A DNA stretch of 64,000 nucleotides, from positions 2,728,001-2,792,000 of the forward strand of contig NZ_JAGJBZ010000002.1 of the NCBI RefSeq assembly GCF_020010925.1, written 5' to 3'. The position numbers and the translations under genes are program-made. The notes under the pieces were generated by a model. The model ran no database searches, had not been told where the DNA came from, and worked only from the letters and a program-made list of their open reading frames with translations. Positions 9,559-17,848 of this stretch are shown in pieces. This DNA comes from Streptomyces griseiscabiei (GTDB lineage Bacteria > Actinomycetota > Actinomycetes > Streptomycetales > Streptomycetaceae). Numbering within the stretch: the first letter of the stretch is position 1; every line of letters begins with the position of its first letter.

Positions 9559-10365
9559 TCACGGCAGCAGCCAATCGATCGGACGCTCGTCGGCCAGCCG
9601 GATCGAGCCCGTGGCCATGGTCATGGAGGTCAGCCCGAAAGGCGGCCCGTCCTGCGAGGACCACCGGTAGCCCGACTCGGTCGACGCCTTGCGGTCCAGC
9701 CGTACGGTGACGGCGACCGGGCGGCCCTTCCTGGTGAACTGCTCACCGAGCTGGCTGTCGCCGAGGAACGCGCCGATCGACTGCGGGGTCTGCGCGGTGC
9801 GGTCGACCTTCTGCACATGGCCGCGCAGTACGCCGTACCGCTGGGTGGGCGCCGACTGCACGGTGAGGTCCACGGCGGCGTCCTCGGGGATGGAGGCGGC
9901 GTTCTCGGCGGGGACGTACACCGTGGCGTAGAGCGGGTCGTCGGCGTCGGCGACCTTCTCGACGGCCGCGACGTTCGCGCCGGTCTGGATGATCTGGCCG
10001 ATGGTGGCCGCGAGCGCGGAGACCCGGCCGGCCGCGACGGACCGTACGACCTTCTCGCCGTCGGCGGTGGCGACCTTCAGGACGGGGGCGCCGGCGGGCA
10101 GCCGCTCGCCCTGTTTCGCGAGCACGGCGGTGACCTGGCCGGCCACCGGGCTCTGCAGGATGTAACTGCCCTGGCCGTGGGTGAGGACGGCGGGGGCGCT
10201 GACCGTCGACGCGACGGAACCCGTGACGGCCCACACGGAAGCGGCGGCCATGGCGACCACCGTCACGGACAGCACCAGCCAGCCCTGCGGACGGGCGAAG
10301 CGCACCGGGAGATCGAGCTCCTCCGGTGACTGGAGCTTGGCGAGGGCCTGTTGGCGGAACTGCAC
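9559..10365 (-). CDS. NHLM-type bacteriocin secretion protein (HlyD/membrane-fusion-like)
   Basis: This 268-residue protein has a short cytoplasmic N-terminus, one membrane helix (about 29-50, GWLVLSVTVVAMAAASVWAV) and an extracytoplasmic lipoyl/barrel part with a split biotinyl-lipoyl-like motif (ILQSPVAGQVTAVLAKQGE and RSVAAGRVSALAATIGQ). The terminal PIDWLLP is like the conserved C-terminus of NHLM HlyD proteins. Gram-positives lack an outer membrane, so it probably serves as an adaptor across the cell wall. It is the first transporter gene after the precursor, separated from it by a 13-bp-stem hairpin at 10400-10433. Confidence 0.88.
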   Translation of the reverse strand: MQFRQQALAKLQSPEELDLPVRFARPQGWLVLSVTVVAMAAASVWAVTGSVASTVSAPAVLTHGQGSYILQSPVAGQVTAVLAKQGERLPAGAPVLKVATADGEKVVRSVAAGRVSALAATIGQIIQTGANVAAVEKVADADDPLYATVYVPAENAASIPEDAAVDLTVQSAPTQRYGVLRGHVQKVDRTAQTPQSIGAFLGDSQLGEQFTRKGRPVAVTVRLDRKASTESGYRWSSQDGPPFGLTSMTMATGSIRLADERPIDWLLP

Positions 10366-10399
10366 GGGACTTCCCTTGTCGGGCTTCAGGGCACCCCGA

Positions 10400-10433
10400 G
10401 AGTCCCGGAACCTGTCAGGTGGTTCCGGGACTC
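10400..10433 (-). terminator. hairpin between precursor and hlyD-like gene
   Basis: GAGTCCCGGAACC (10400-10412) pairs perfectly with GGTTCCGGGACTC (10421-10433) across an 8-nt loop. It begins 18 nt after the precursor stop on the minus strand and lies upstream of the transporter genes. No T-run follows. It probably terminates most transcripts or stabilises the precursor mRNA so that peptide exceeds exporter. Confidence 0.75.
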
Positions 10434-10451
10434 AGCGGCACTGGGGGTCGA

Positions 10452-10667
10452 TCAGAGACCGGCGACCAGGCTGGTGACCGGGGCGGTGTTCAGACCGGTG
10501 ACACCCTCGACCGTGCCGACGGCCGTGTTGACCAGGCCGGAGACCGGGGCGATGCCGTCCACCAGGCCGGTGACGGTGCCGACGGCGTTGACCGAGAGGC
10601 CACCGGAGACGGCGTCGAGGGCGGCGTCCGAGATCTCGGCGGTCTCAACCTGGGGGGTGGAGTTCAT
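10452..10667 (-). CDS. double-glycine leader peptide precursor, cysteine-free repetitive core
   Basis: This 71-residue peptide begins at ATG 10667 behind AAGGGAAG. An in-frame ORF extends to 10913, but the RBS and leader fix this start. The leader (1-23) ends EISDAALDAVSGG, a typical double-glycine site for the C39 peptidase encoded downstream. The 48-residue core is rich in Val, Gly, Thr and Leu and contains no Cys, Trp or basic residue. It consists of two imperfect repeats (residues 26-45 and 46-67), each starting VN(T)AVGTV and ending APV(S/T)xL. No modifying enzyme is adjacent. It is probably exported as an unmodified peptide; activity is unknown. It is not a lanthipeptide, since thioether rings need Cys. 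Confidence 0.85.
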   Translation of the reverse strand: MNSTPQVETAEISDAALDAVSGGLSVNAVGTVTGLVDGIAPVSGLVNTAVGTVEGVTGLNTAPVTSLVAGL

Positions 10668-10697
10668 GATGGAACTTCCCTTCGTATAGCTATTCAT

Positions 10698-10717
10698 AAG
10701 GGGGGAGCGGCCCCCTT
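10698..10717. promoter_or_regulatory. hairpin in the precursor 5' leader
   Basis: AAGGGGG (10698-10704) pairs with CCCCCTT (10711-10717) across a 6-nt loop. It lies about 31 nt upstream of the precursor ATG on the minus strand, so it could act as an attenuator or RNA-stabilising 5' structure. Function is inferred. Confidence 0.45.
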
Positions 10718-11249
10718 CTGGGGACAGAACGACGGCCGCGCACGTGGGTGCCCGCTCTCGGTCCGGAGAGCCGGCTGCTCCCCGATCCGAGGGCTCGGCG
10801 GCCCCCGCGGTGCGATGGATATAAGCAGATCGCCGCCGCGCACATCCAATCAACATGGCCTCCCACCAGCGCACTTGGTGACCATGACGGTTCATTGGTG
10901 CAGGAGTGGGCACGGCATGGGGGCAGCTTCTTCACACGGATCGCGGCATGGTCATAAGGCCTTCATTGCCAGTCGGAAAACGAATGGGACAGTCCCGCCT
11001 CAAAGGCACGGAGCACGCGACACGCCTGTGCAGAACTCCCGCCGACCGTGACTCCGCTGAGCATTCGGTGTGGAGATTCCCCGAAGCCGGTTTCCCGGCC
11101 GCCGGAGTGAACGGACCGCTGTCGCGTGGTCGCCGAGTGTCGTCGGACGGGATGCGGACCGACGGCGTCACAGGTGTCCCACGGCGAGGCGGGGCGGGAA
11201 GTCGTGAAATGGCAGACCAACGACGGGCGTAGCGCGCTTTGCGAAATGG

Positions 11250-11263
11250 AAGATTGGAATCTT
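11250..11263. promoter_or_regulatory. 14-bp palindrome upstream of S1 protease
   Basis: AAGATTGGAATCTT is a perfect AT-rich inverted repeat in otherwise GC-rich DNA, followed by a short T-run. It lies 112 nt before the TTG start of the protease gene. It may be an operator or a weak terminator. Confidence 0.35.
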
Positions 11264-11374
11264 TTTGCGGAGCGTTGAACACCCCATCGGAACCATCCGT
11301 ACCAACTGGCAACCAGGCGCCCCGAGTTCACCCGCCGGACGGCGGTACGGACCCCGTCCCCAGGAGGTCAAGAG

Positions 11375-12811
11375 TTGAGTCACAAACGAGCCACCAAGCG
11401 CAAGGCGTTCATAGCCGCAGGCGGCGTGGCGGCGATCGGTGCGGCGGCCCTCATTCTGCCGAACGCGATGGCGTCGCAGACGGAGTCCAAGGACGCGGCC
11501 CCGAAGACCCTCGCGGCGAGTGACGCCTCCGACCTCGCCTCCCAGCTCCAGGAGTTGCTCGGTGACGCGTTCGCAGGCGCGTACTACGACTCGGGCGAGA
11601 AGCAGCTCATCATCAACGTCATCGACGGTCTTCAGATCGACGGCGACGACAACAACGTGATCATCCAGGCGCAGTCCGCCGGCGCGGAGGTCCGTGAGGT
11701 CGACAACAGCTGGTCCGAGCTGCAGAAGGGCGCGGCCACGCTGAAGGAGCAGGCCAGCGTCCCGGGTACGGCCTGGGCGATCGACCCCCGCACCAACAAG
11801 CTCCAGGTCACCGCCGACTCCACGGTCACGGGCGAGAACTGGGACACCATCGAGACGGCCGTGAAGTCGCTCGGCTCGGGCATGGCGACCATCAAGAAGT
11901 CCGCCGGCACGTTCAAGACGTTCCTGGAGGGCGGCGACGCCATCTTCGGCGGCGGCGCGCGCTGTTCGGCCGGCTTCAACGTCGTCAACGCCGAGGGTGC
12001 CCCGGCCTTCCTGACCGCCGGTCACTGCGGTGTCGCCGAGGCCGAGTGGTCCGAGGAGGAGGGCGGCGCGCCGATCGCCACCGTGGACGCGGCGACCGCC
12101 ACGTTCCCGGGCGCCGGTGACTTCGCCCTGGTCAACTACAACGACCCGGCGACCCAGGCGGCCAGCACGGTCGACCTCGGCAACGGCCAGACGGTCGACA
12201 TCAACGCGGTGGGCGAGGCCGCGGTCGGTCTCCAGGTCTTCCGCATGGGCAGCACCACCGGTCTCGCCGACGGTCAGGTCACCGGTCTCGAAGCCACGGT
12301 GAACTACCCCGAGGGCACGGTCACCGGCCTCATCCAGACCAACGTCTGCGCCGAGCCCGGCGACAGCGGCGGCTCGCTGTTCACCGAGGACGGCCAGGCC
12401 ATCGGTCTGACCTCCGGCGGCAGCGGTGACTGCACCGTCGGCGGCGAGACCTTCTTCCAGCCGGTCACCACCGCCCTCGCGGCCACCGGCGCCACCCTCG
12501 GCGACGCCGGCGCGGGCGCCGGTGAGGAGGCCGGCGGCGCCGGCGCGGCCGGTGCGGGCGAAGAGGCCGACGGCGGCGCGGTCGCCGGAGCCGGCGAGGA
12601 GGCCGACGGCGGTGCCGTGGCCGGTGCCGGTGAGGAAGAGGGCGCCGCCGCGGCGGGCGCGGGCCAGGAGGAGGGCGCCGCTGCCGCCGGAGCCGGCGAG
12701 GAGGGCGACGCGGGTGCGGTCGCCGGTGCCGGTGACGCGGCCGGCGCGGGCCAGGAGCAGGAGCAGGGCATCGGCGACCAGGGTGTCGACGAGCAGGGCG
12801 TCCAGCAGTAG
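11375..12811 (+). CDS. secreted S1 family (streptogrisin/alpha-lytic-like) serine protease with acidic Ala-Gly-Glu tail
   Basis: This 478-residue protein starts at TTG 11375, eight nt after AGGAGG (11362-11367). It has a basic N-terminus and hydrophobic signal segment (about 10-33), a propeptide, and a chymotrypsin-fold catalytic domain with His217 (TAGHC), Asp249 (GDFALV) and Ser331 (GDSGGSLF). From about residue 372 the last 105 residues are a low-complexity tail made almost only of Ala, Gly, Glu and Asp with recurring AGAGEE and ADGGAV units, ending in a Gln-rich stretch. No sortase motif or wall-binding fold is visible. It diverges from the NHLM operon. A role in processing that peptide is possible but unsupported. 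Confidence 0.9.
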   Translation: MSHKRATKRKAFIAAGGVAAIGAAALILPNAMASQTESKDAAPKTLAASDASDLASQLQELLGDAFAGAYYDSGEKQLIINVIDGLQIDGDDNNVIIQAQSAGAEVREVDNSWSELQKGAATLKEQASVPGTAWAIDPRTNKLQVTADSTVTGENWDTIETAVKSLGSGMATIKKSAGTFKTFLEGGDAIFGGGARCSAGFNVVNAEGAPAFLTAGHCGVAEAEWSEEEGGAPIATVDAATATFPGAGDFALVNYNDPATQAASTVDLGNGQTVDINAVGEAAVGLQVFRMGSTTGLADGQVTGLEATVNYPEGTVTGLIQTNVCAEPGDSGGSLFTEDGQAIGLTSGGSGDCTVGGETFFQPVTTALAATGATLGDAGAGAGEEAGGAGAAGAGEEADGGAVAGAGEEADGGAVAGAGEEEGAAAAGAGQEEGAAAAGAGEEGDAGAVAGAGDAAGAGQEQEQGIGDQGVDEQGVQQ

Positions 12812-12928
12812 GCGAACGCCACCGAGAACGTGGACGACGGCCCAGGGATCAGCGGCCACTGACCCCCGGCCGTCGCCTCACGGCCCACGTGCCGGCCACA
12901 CCACAGCGGTTCCGGTCGGCAGGTGGCA

Positions 12929-12960
12929 CGGTCCGGCCCTCCGGCGGGAGGGCCGGACCG
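12929..12960. terminator. bidirectional terminator hairpin
   Basis: CGGTCCGGCCCTCC (12929-12942) pairs perfectly with GGAGGGCCGGACCG (12947-12960) around a GGCG loop. It lies between the convergent protease gene and the SpoIIE gene. It has no U-tract, as is usual for Streptomyces terminators. Confidence 0.85.
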
Positions 12961-13025
12961 CTTCGCGTCCGGTGGCGCGGCCGATACCCGCGCATCCGAC
13001 GAACGACCCGGCAGGACCCGCGGCG

Positions 13026-15170
13026 TCACCCGGCGGAGCCGGTGGCCCGCAGCAGCAGCAACGCCACATCGTCGGCCCGCTCCTCCGCCGCTCCGATCTC
13101 CCGCACGAGACTGTCGGCCAGCGCGTCCAACGGCCTCTCCCCGGCTCTCGACAGCCGCTCCCCGAGATCCGCCAGCGCCTCCTCGATGTCGACCCCCGGC
13201 GACTCGATCAGCCCGTCCGTGTACAGCGCCAGCACCGCCCCCTCCGCCAGCGCCACCTCGGTCGTCGGATACGACGCCTCCGCGTCGATCCCGAGCAGCG
13301 GCCCGCCCGCGAGGTCGAGCACCCGCACCTTCCCGTCCGGCCGGCGAAGCAACGGCGGCGGATGCCCCGCACGCGCCATCACGGCCGTCCCGTGCTCGGG
13401 GTCGAGCCGCAGATACAGACAGCTGGCGAACAGCTCCGAACCCAGGTCGATCAGCAGCCGGTTGGTGCTGCTCATCACCTCCTGGGGCGCCTGCCCGACG
13501 GTCGTGTACGCGCGGACCGCCGTACGGATCTGCCCCATCAGCCCCGCCGCCGTCACGTTGTGCCCCTGGACATCACCGATCACGGCGGAGGCCCGCCCGT
13601 GCGAGAGGACCAGGTCGAAGAAGTCGCCGCCGATGTCCATGCCCCGGGTGGCGGGCAGATAGCGGGAGGCCGCCTGGATCCCGGGGATCGACGGCAGCGA
13701 GTGCGGCAGCAGCGCCTGTTGCAGCCCGTGCGCGAGCTGGTGCTTGGCGTCGTACAGCAGCGCCCGCTCCAGCGCCTGGGCGATCAGACCGCTGAGGCTG
13801 GTCAGCACCGCCCGCTCGTCCGCGGGGAACGGATGCGGGTCGGCGTACCCGAGCACCCAGGTGCCCACCGGCCGCCCCGACGCGATCAGCGGGAGATACG
13901 CCCAGGCGCCCAGTCCGTCGGGGGTGTCCTGCCGCATCGGATAGAGATGCTCCAGCTGCTGCCGGGACTCGAAGAAGGCCGGCACACCGGTGGTCAGGGC
14001 GTGCGCCCCGGGCATCGGCGCGGACAGCGGCATCCCGTCGAAGCGTTCCACGAGATGCGGGTCGGTGTAGCCGCGGTGCCCGAGCACATGCAGCCGCCCG
14101 GCGCGCGAGCCGAACATCACGAGGGCCTGGCTGCCGATGGCCGGGGCGATCTCGTCGGCGACCAGTTCCACCACGTCCTGCACGCCCACCGCCTCGGTGA
14201 GCGCGCTCGCCAGCGCCAGCACATGGTTGATCGTCACCAGTCGGCCCGGCCCCCCGCCCTCCAGCCGCGCCGCGTGCTCGGCCTCGGCGACCGCGCGGGC
14301 CCGGGAGATCCGTACGCTCAGCCCGTTCGTCCCCGGGTACAGCCGGAACGACAGCCAGTCGCTCGGCGGTCGCAGCGCCACGAACGACGTCACGTGCTGG
14401 CTCATCAGGGCCGCCCGGTACCGGTCCTCATACGAGGGATCGTTGAGCCACGGCACCGACGCCCACAGCTGGGTGCCCAGCAGGGCGCTCACCGGGATGC
14501 CGAGCAGTTCGGCCGTGGCCGCGTTGGCGAAGGTGATCCGTCCGTGCAGATCGAGCGCGCACATCCCGTACGGCAGCCGCGCCACCATCCGCGCCGCCTC
14601 CACCGTGCCGAGCGTCCCGGCGACCGTGGTCGCGGACGGCGCCGACAGGTCCGGCTCCGGCAGCACCGGCCGGCCCTCCTCCTCCGCGCGCCGCAGCCGC
14701 TTCGCGAGCCGGTCGCAGGCGGAGGTCAGCTGGTCCCGCTCGCGCTCGCTCAGCTCCGGCGGGTGGGAGCCGGGCCAGGTCAGGAAGACGGCGCCGTACG
14801 TGGTGTCGCGGGTCGCCACCGGCAGCGCGGCCAGGGCGAACGGATAGGGCAGCACCATCGCGATCCGGGGATAGCGGCGGGCCATCTGCTCCTCGCCGCT
14901 GACCCACACCAGCCGCCGCCCGCGCACGGCCTCCGAGACCGGGACCGGCGCGCTCAGGCCCACCCGCTCCCAGGGCGCGGCGAACGACCTGGGCAGTCCC
15001 GCCATGACGGCCATCTCCAGGACCGGTTCGTCCGGCGTCAGCAGGTACACCGCGCCGGAGTGGGCCTCGACGTCGTCCATCATCGCGGCCAGCGCCAGGG
15101 ACAGCAGCGGATGGCCGACCCGGGCCGTCTCGACGGTCGTCCGCCCTCCGGACGCGTGGACGCCGGCCAT
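13026..15170 (-). CDS. GAF-PAS-GAF-SpoIIE protein phosphatase
   Basis: This 714-residue multidomain protein has an N-terminal GAF-like sensor (about 15-160), a PAS domain (about 205-290, PYGMCALDLHGRITFANAA), a second GAF (about 320-480) and a C-terminal PP2C-type SpoIIE phosphatase (about 500-705, with GGDFFDLV and VIGDVQGHN). Such proteins usually dephosphorylate anti-anti-sigma factors in partner-switching systems; the target is unknown. I chose ATG 15170 because AGGAGGTG ends 8 nt upstream; a GTG at 15179 would overlap that RBS. It diverges from amfR and carries no kinase domain, unlike the phosphatase at 22814. Confidence 0.88.
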   Translation of the reverse strand: MAGVHASGGRTTVETARVGHPLLSLALAAMMDDVEAHSGAVYLLTPDEPVLEMAVMAGLPRSFAAPWERVGLSAPVPVSEAVRGRRLVWVSGEEQMARRYPRIAMVLPYPFALAALPVATRDTTYGAVFLTWPGSHPPELSERERDQLTSACDRLAKRLRRAEEEGRPVLPEPDLSAPSATTVAGTLGTVEAARMVARLPYGMCALDLHGRITFANAATAELLGIPVSALLGTQLWASVPWLNDPSYEDRYRAALMSQHVTSFVALRPPSDWLSFRLYPGTNGLSVRISRARAVAEAEHAARLEGGGPGRLVTINHVLALASALTEAVGVQDVVELVADEIAPAIGSQALVMFGSRAGRLHVLGHRGYTDPHLVERFDGMPLSAPMPGAHALTTGVPAFFESRQQLEHLYPMRQDTPDGLGAWAYLPLIASGRPVGTWVLGYADPHPFPADERAVLTSLSGLIAQALERALLYDAKHQLAHGLQQALLPHSLPSIPGIQAASRYLPATRGMDIGGDFFDLVLSHGRASAVIGDVQGHNVTAAGLMGQIRTAVRAYTTVGQAPQEVMSSTNRLLIDLGSELFASCLYLRLDPEHGTAVMARAGHPPPLLRRPDGKVRVLDLAGGPLLGIDAEASYPTTEVALAEGAVLALYTDGLIESPGVDIEEALADLGERLSRAGERPLDALADSLVREIGAAEERADDVALLLLRATGSAG

Positions 15171-15459
15171 ACCGACCACCTCCTCGCACCTCGTACGACC
15201 GCGCGTCGCGCCCCAGGGTCAAGGCTCCTCCCTGGGCGCCGCCCGCGCACGGCGAGCGCCGTGCCGTGGACGAACCGCTGTACCCCCTCCCGCCCGGGCC
15301 ATGCCCCCTCGGTGATGCGCGGCATCGCGCGCGGGCGCCGCGAGTGCGCCCCCACGCACCCCGATGGCTGGTTCTTCGCGCCCGGGCGTGGTCGGGGGCG
15401 CCAACAATGGGCACGCGCTGAGGCGGAGGACATCGGTGTCCGGGAGGCGGAGGGCGAAC

Positions 15460-16062
15460 GTGATCGGGGTATTGCTCGTGCACGACGAGTGTCTGGTCAG
15501 GTCGGTGCTGGCGGAGTGGCTCCGCGGGGAACCCGGCCTGACGGTGTACGACGCGTCCTGGCGCGCGGCGCCGGGGCGCGTACGGTCCCTGCGGCCGGAC
15601 GTCTGCGCGGCGGACCTGGACTGCGCGGACGCGATCGGCATCCCGCCCCTCGCCGACCTGCGCGGTACGGGAGGCCCGGCCCCCGGGCTCCTGGTCCTCG
15701 CCCACGCGGGCAGACCCGGGCTCCTCAAGCGCGCGGCGGAGGCCGGGGCCCTCGGGTACGTCGACAAGGAGGGCTCGCCGCAGCGGCTGGTGTCCGCGAT
15801 CCGCGAGGTCGCCCGAGGGAAACGTTTCGTCGATGACTCCCTCGGCTTCGGCTTCCTCAAGGCCGCCGAGATGCCCCTGACCCGCCGTGAGCTGAGCGTG
15901 CTGTCCCTGGCCGCCGAGGGCGCCTCCGTCGCCGAGATCGCCGGCAGCCTGCACCTTTCGCACGGCACCGTGCGCAACTACATGGCCGCCATCACCCGCA
16001 AGACGGGGGCGCGCAACCGGATCGACGCGATCCGGATCTCGCAGGGGGAGGGCTGGCTCTGA
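15460..16062 (+). CDS. amfR: AmfR/RamR-type LuxR-family response regulator
   Basis: This 200-residue protein starts at GTG 15460, preceded by a GGAGG-type RBS. It has a receiver domain (1-115; acidic residues Asp9/Glu10, probable phospho-site Asp52 in AADLD, Lys103 in YVDKEG) and a LuxR helix-turn-helix (about 135-195, LTRRELSVLSLAAEG and EIAGSLHLSHGTVRNY). No sensor kinase is adjacent, which is normal for RamR/AmfR, known activators of the lanthipeptide operon. Its position next to amfTSBA fixes the assignment. It converges on amfA, and the last 71 bases of the two genes overlap. The in-frame extension to 15364 looks non-coding. Confidence 0.85.
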   Translation: MIGVLLVHDECLVRSVLAEWLRGEPGLTVYDASWRAAPGRVRSLRPDVCAADLDCADAIGIPPLADLRGTGGPAPGLLVLAHAGRPGLLKRAAEAGALGYVDKEGSPQRLVSAIREVARGKRFVDDSLGFGFLKAAEMPLTRRELSVLSLAAEGASVAEIAGSLHLSHGTVRNYMAAITRKTGARNRIDAIRISQGEGWL

Positions 16063-17848
16063 GGGACTCCGGAGGGCCCGGGGACGGCGTGCCCGCCCCG
16101 GGCGCCCAGGCGCCCACCAGGTCCCGGTAGAGCGGCGAGCGGGCCAGCAGCTCCTCGTGCTCCCCGTACGCCGTGGACCGCCCGTCCATGACCAGCACCC
16201 GGTCCGCGCGCCGGGCCGAGCCGAGCCGATGGGCGACCACCACGAGGGTCGTGTCCGGCCGCCGCGCGAAGGCCCGCTCCGCGCGCTCCTCCGCCGCCGC
16301 GTCCAGGTGACAGGTCGCCTCGTCGAGGATCACCACCGACGCGTACGACAGGTACGCCCGGCCCAGCGCGACGAGCTGGCGCTCCCCGGCGGACAGCGCG
16401 CCGGGGTCGACCTCGGCCCCCGGACCGCCCAGCCGTGCCATCACCCCGGCGAGCCCCACGGCCTCCGCGGCGGCCCACAGCTCCTCCTCGGGCACGGGTT
16501 TCGGCCGCAGCTCGCCGAGGTTTTCCGCGAGGGATCCCCCGAACACGTACGCCTCCTGCGGAATGAGCACCCGGTGTGCGCGGGATGTGGCGCCCGGTAC
16601 CGGCCGCCCGCACAAGTGGACGGTGCCCTGCCGGGGGCGCAGCAGACCGGCGACGAGCCCGGTGAGGGTGGACTTCCCGATGCCGCTGGGACCCACGACG
16701 GCGAGGTGCGTGCCGTGCGGGACACGGAGGTCGAGGGCGTCGAGGACGGGGGTGCCGGAGGCGCCGTAGGCGAAGGTGACGGAGGAGAGGGCGAGGGCGT
16801 CCCCGGCGGCGGCGCCCGGCGGGGTACCGGGGCCGGGCGGGGGCTCGGTGTCGGGCGGCGGCTCGGGCCGGGGGGTGTGCGTCGTGGTGTCCGGCGGGGG
16901 CAGCAGCCTGCGCAGCACCACCGCGAGCCGGGAGCCGCTGGTGCCCAGGCCGTGGACCAGGTTCTGCAGGGCGGGGAGGAGGGACTGTGTGACGTAGGCG
17001 AGGGCGCCGATCAGGGCGCCCGCGGTCACCCCCCGGTCCAGCAGCCAGGGGGCCGTGGCCAGGAGGAGCACGACGGGGAGCTGGCCGCCGATCGCCAGGG
17101 CGGCGACCCGGACGACGCCCCAGCGGGCCAGCGAGCGGGCCGCCCGGTGCTCGGCCTCGACGCACCGGCCGGTGTCGGCGGCGACCGGCTCCTCCGCCCC
17201 GGCCGCCGTGATGTCCCGCAGCCCCGGGCAGACGGCGCCGAGCCGGCCGGCGAGGGCCTCGTCGGCGACGAGGAAGGTCTCCTGCCGGCGCGCCAGCGGG
17301 CGGAGCGTCACCAGGAACAGCCCCACACCGACGACCAGCGGGGGGCCTACCACCAGCAGCAGGGGCGGGGCCAGCGAGAAGAGCCCGACGAGCGCCCCGG
17401 CGGCGGTGAACACGAACGAGCGGGAGACCATCACCAGTCCGGCGAAGGTGTCCCGGGCGATCTCCACCTGCTGGGTCAGCCCGGACAGGGCCCCGCCGTC
17501 CGCCTCCCGGACCCCCCGTTCCACCACCCCGCGCACCAGCCGGTCCCGCAACGGCTCCACCAGCCCCGCCACGGCCCCGTACACCCGCCCGGTCCCGAAC
17601 GCCCCCACGGCCACGGCCGCCGCCGCCACCCCGAGCCACCCCAGCCCGACGCCCGCCCGTCCGGCCAGGAACCCGTCGTCGAGGGCCCGCGCGAGGGCGT
17701 ACCCCATCACGAACGTCTGCACCGCCTCCACCACGGACCAGAGCGCCAGCCGTACGACGACCCGCGCCCGCCGCCGCAGAAAACGCAGACCGCGCCGGGG
17801 GAGACCGAGCGGCGAAACAGGCGGTCGGGGCGGTGCGGTGGCCCTCAT
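15992..17848 (-). CDS. amfA: AmfA-type ABC transporter (permease-ATPase half)
   Basis: This 618-residue protein has six membrane helices (about 35-310) and a C-terminal ATPase with GPSGIGKST, LSAGERQLVALGRA and VVILDEATCHLD. A Pro-rich linker lies at about 345-375. ATG 17848 overlaps the stop of the upstream ABC gene (ATGA). It is the last gene of the amf operon and would form a heterodimeric exporter with AmfB for the AmfS-derived peptide. The Ser/Pro/Arg-rich C-terminus (about 585-618) is encoded antisense to the end of amfR. In-frame sequence upstream of 17848 is a shadow of amfB. Confidence 0.87.
   Translation of the reverse strand: MRATAPPRPPVSPLGLPRRGLRFLRRRARVVVRLALWSVVEAVQTFVMGYALARALDDGFLAGRAGVGLGWLGVAAAAVAVGAFGTGRVYGAVAGLVEPLRDRLVRGVVERGVREADGGALSGLTQQVEIARDTFAGLVMVSRSFVFTAAGALVGLFSLAPPLLLVVGPPLVVGVGLFLVTLRPLARRQETFLVADEALAGRLGAVCPGLRDITAAGAEEPVAADTGRCVEAEHRAARSLARWGVVRVAALAIGGQLPVVLLLATAPWLLDRGVTAGALIGALAYVTQSLLPALQNLVHGLGTSGSRLAVVLRRLLPPPDTTTHTPRPEPPPDTEPPPGPGTPPGAAAGDALALSSVTFAYGASGTPVLDALDLRVPHGTHLAVVGPSGIGKSTLTGLVAGLLRPRQGTVHLCGRPVPGATSRAHRVLIPQEAYVFGGSLAENLGELRPKPVPEEELWAAAEAVGLAGVMARLGGPGAEVDPGALSAGERQLVALGRAYLSYASVVILDEATCHLDAAAEERAERAFARRPDTTLVVVAHRLGSARRADRVLVMDGRSTAYGEHEELLARSPLYRDLVGAWAPGAGTPSPGPPESLRASPPPARSGSRRSGCAPPSCG

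Larger units (their letters stand above)
10668..11374. other. 707-bp intergenic region between precursor and S1 protease
   Basis: The region is clearly less GC-rich than its neighbours and carries the divergent promoters and 5' leaders of the precursor (minus) and protease (plus) genes. Short ORFs occur on both strands, but none has a good RBS, codon bias or recognisable product. Visible signals are a G/C hairpin at 10698-10717 and a palindrome at 11250-11263. I cannot place -35/-10 boxes with confidence. Confidence 0.6.

Noticed and set aside
10452..10667. Lanthipeptide (type A2) interpretation of the NHLM precursor
   Set aside because: The core has no Cys and no LanM, LanKC or LanBC enzyme is in that operon; only the VSGG leader resembles type A2 peptides.
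11168..12859. 563-residue minus-strand ORF opposite the S1 protease
   Set aside because: It is the complement of the protease gene, has no RBS and a low-complexity composition dictated by the GC-rich opposite strand; the protease has a full catalytic triad.
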